Shown: positions 63,631 to 64,000 of the stretch, one piece after another
Layout of the letters: every line of letters begins with the position of its first letter
How positions within the stretch are numbered: position 1 is the stretch's first letter
Source of the DNA: CAYJHC01 sp964369805
GTDB taxonomy: Bacteria > Bacillota > Clostridia > Peptostreptococcales > Anaerovoracaceae
Assembly: GCA_964369805.1 (NCBI GenBank)
Contig: CAYJFM010000002.1
Coordinates: 20,617-84,616, forward strand
DNA: 64,000 nt
Direction: 5' to 3'
The notes under the pieces: generated by a model
What the model was told of the DNA's origin: nothing
The model's database searches: none
Seen by the model: the letters and a program-made list of their open reading frames with translations, nothing else
Made by a program: the position numbers and the translations under genes

Positions 63631-64000
63631 ATGAAAGAAAATAATATTATTAAGTTAAATGAAAACGCTAGCAGCTTTCTACAAAATGCTTGTGATAACA
63701 AGTTTTTACGTAGTGCAGCAGTAATAGGCATAGGAGATAGTGCCAATAAAATTGTAGGCGCTATGTCAAGTAAAGCTGAGAATAATATAAAACTTCAGTG
63801 GTATGATGGCATTGGTGTTTCTCAGGGCGATTATATAGTACGGTCGTACCATTTGCTTAATTCTACTGAAAACAATTTTGAAACAATCGAACGTTTTGCA
63901 GATATAGCATATATTGTTTCTGATATCAAAGATGAAGTACAATATAATTTTGTTTGTGAAATAGCGAAGAATATGAAACTTCAAGATATCTATACCATAG
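63631..64000 (+). CDS. Unknown protein, C-terminus cut by window edge; weak FtsZ-like N-terminal resemblance
   Basis: Open for 123 codons to the window edge, with an AAGGAG site ten bases before the ATG. Two stretches recall the FtsZ/tubulin fold: SAAVIGIGDSANKIVGAM, like the glycine-rich first strand-loop of FtsZ, and ADIAYIVSDIKDEVQYNFVC then EIAKNMKLQDIYTI, like the segment around the GGGTGTG loop. The tubulin signature itself is missing (DIKDEVQ instead). It is likely co-transcribed with the WYL regulator. Function unknown; the resemblance is my inference. Confidence 0.6.
   Translation, partial: MKENNIIKLNENASSFLQNACDNKFLRSAAVIGIGDSANKIVGAMSSKAENNIKLQWYDGIGVSQGDYIVRSYHLLNSTENNFETIERFADIAYIVSDIKDEVQYNFVCEIAKNMKLQDIYTI

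Noticed and set aside
1..64000. CRISPR arrays, tRNA and rRNA genes
   Set aside because: No regularly spaced repeats of 25-40 bp and no tRNA or rRNA signature sequences were noticed in either strand.

Overview
The window is about 64 kb of AT-rich, gene-dense DNA with strong Shine-Dalgarno sites and U-tailed hairpin terminators. The genes point to an obligately anaerobic, amino-acid/organic-acid fermenting member of the Clostridia (Firmicutes): a tungsten-type aldehyde:ferredoxin oxidoreductase, acyl-CoA and CoA-transferase chemistry, a thiolase, ThrE exporters, ScpAB and a VanR/VanS-like two-component pair. I cannot name the genus. There are no rRNA or tRNA genes and no CRISPR array.

Layout. 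1-3000 (minus): truncated yifB/comM, yraN and an unusual metallo-beta-lactamase/HAD fusion. 3100-7560 (plus): trkA with two trkH paralogues. 7595-14800 (minus): acyl-CoA dehydrogenase, an atypical BCCT transporter, two class III CoA-transferases, a ferredoxin, a thioesterase and an EamA permease, resembling a carnitine/betaine-type CoA catabolic locus. 15265-16943: a transposase-derived protein without recognisable catalytic residues, preceded by three pairs of 10-bp repeats. 17020-24640 (minus): nitroreductase, MaoC-like hydratase, rnr, thiolase, and a DUF2156/isochorismatase/surE group. 24789-28505 (plus): three tandem patatin-like phospholipases. 28576-34200: rluB, split thrE, scpBA, a second EamA permease and mtnA. 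34833-37250 (plus): promoter, Moco/Tuco-family riboswitch, aldehyde ferredoxin oxidoreductase and a MoaD/ThiS-like protein. 37372-42219 (plus): two-component system, then a GntR(YtrA)/ABC operon with its own palindromic operator. 42414-46490 (plus): aconitase, isocitrate dehydrogenase and a GntR/FCD regulator behind a promoter flanked and overlapped by GTATAC palindromes. 46528-49300: a type IV prepilin carrying two CBM5/12-like modules, two colliding alcohol dehydrogenase remnants, and an EAL-domain protein. 49602-55908: two saccharopine-dehydrogenase-like proteins divergent from a three-domain AraC regulator, and two AIM24 proteins, one with an acidic repeat tail. 56059-61984: hydantoinase-A-type protein, DUF917 and NCS1 permease, divergent from a PucR regulator. 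61990-64000: a nonsense-interrupted small gene, a WYL regulator and a truncated protein with weak FtsZ-like resemblance.

How the parts work together. Most islands are small substrate-specific catabolic modules, each with its own transporter and local regulator (BCCT plus CoA-transferases; NCS1 plus HyuA/DUF917 with PucR; acn/icd with GntR). The least conventional items are the apparently domesticated transposase with its iteron-like leader, the BCCT carrier that has lost its aromatic box next to a CoA-transferase pair in which one member has Glu for the catalytic Asp, the carbohydrate-binding prepilin, and the MBL-HAD fusion. All function calls come from reading motifs by eye; no database search was possible.
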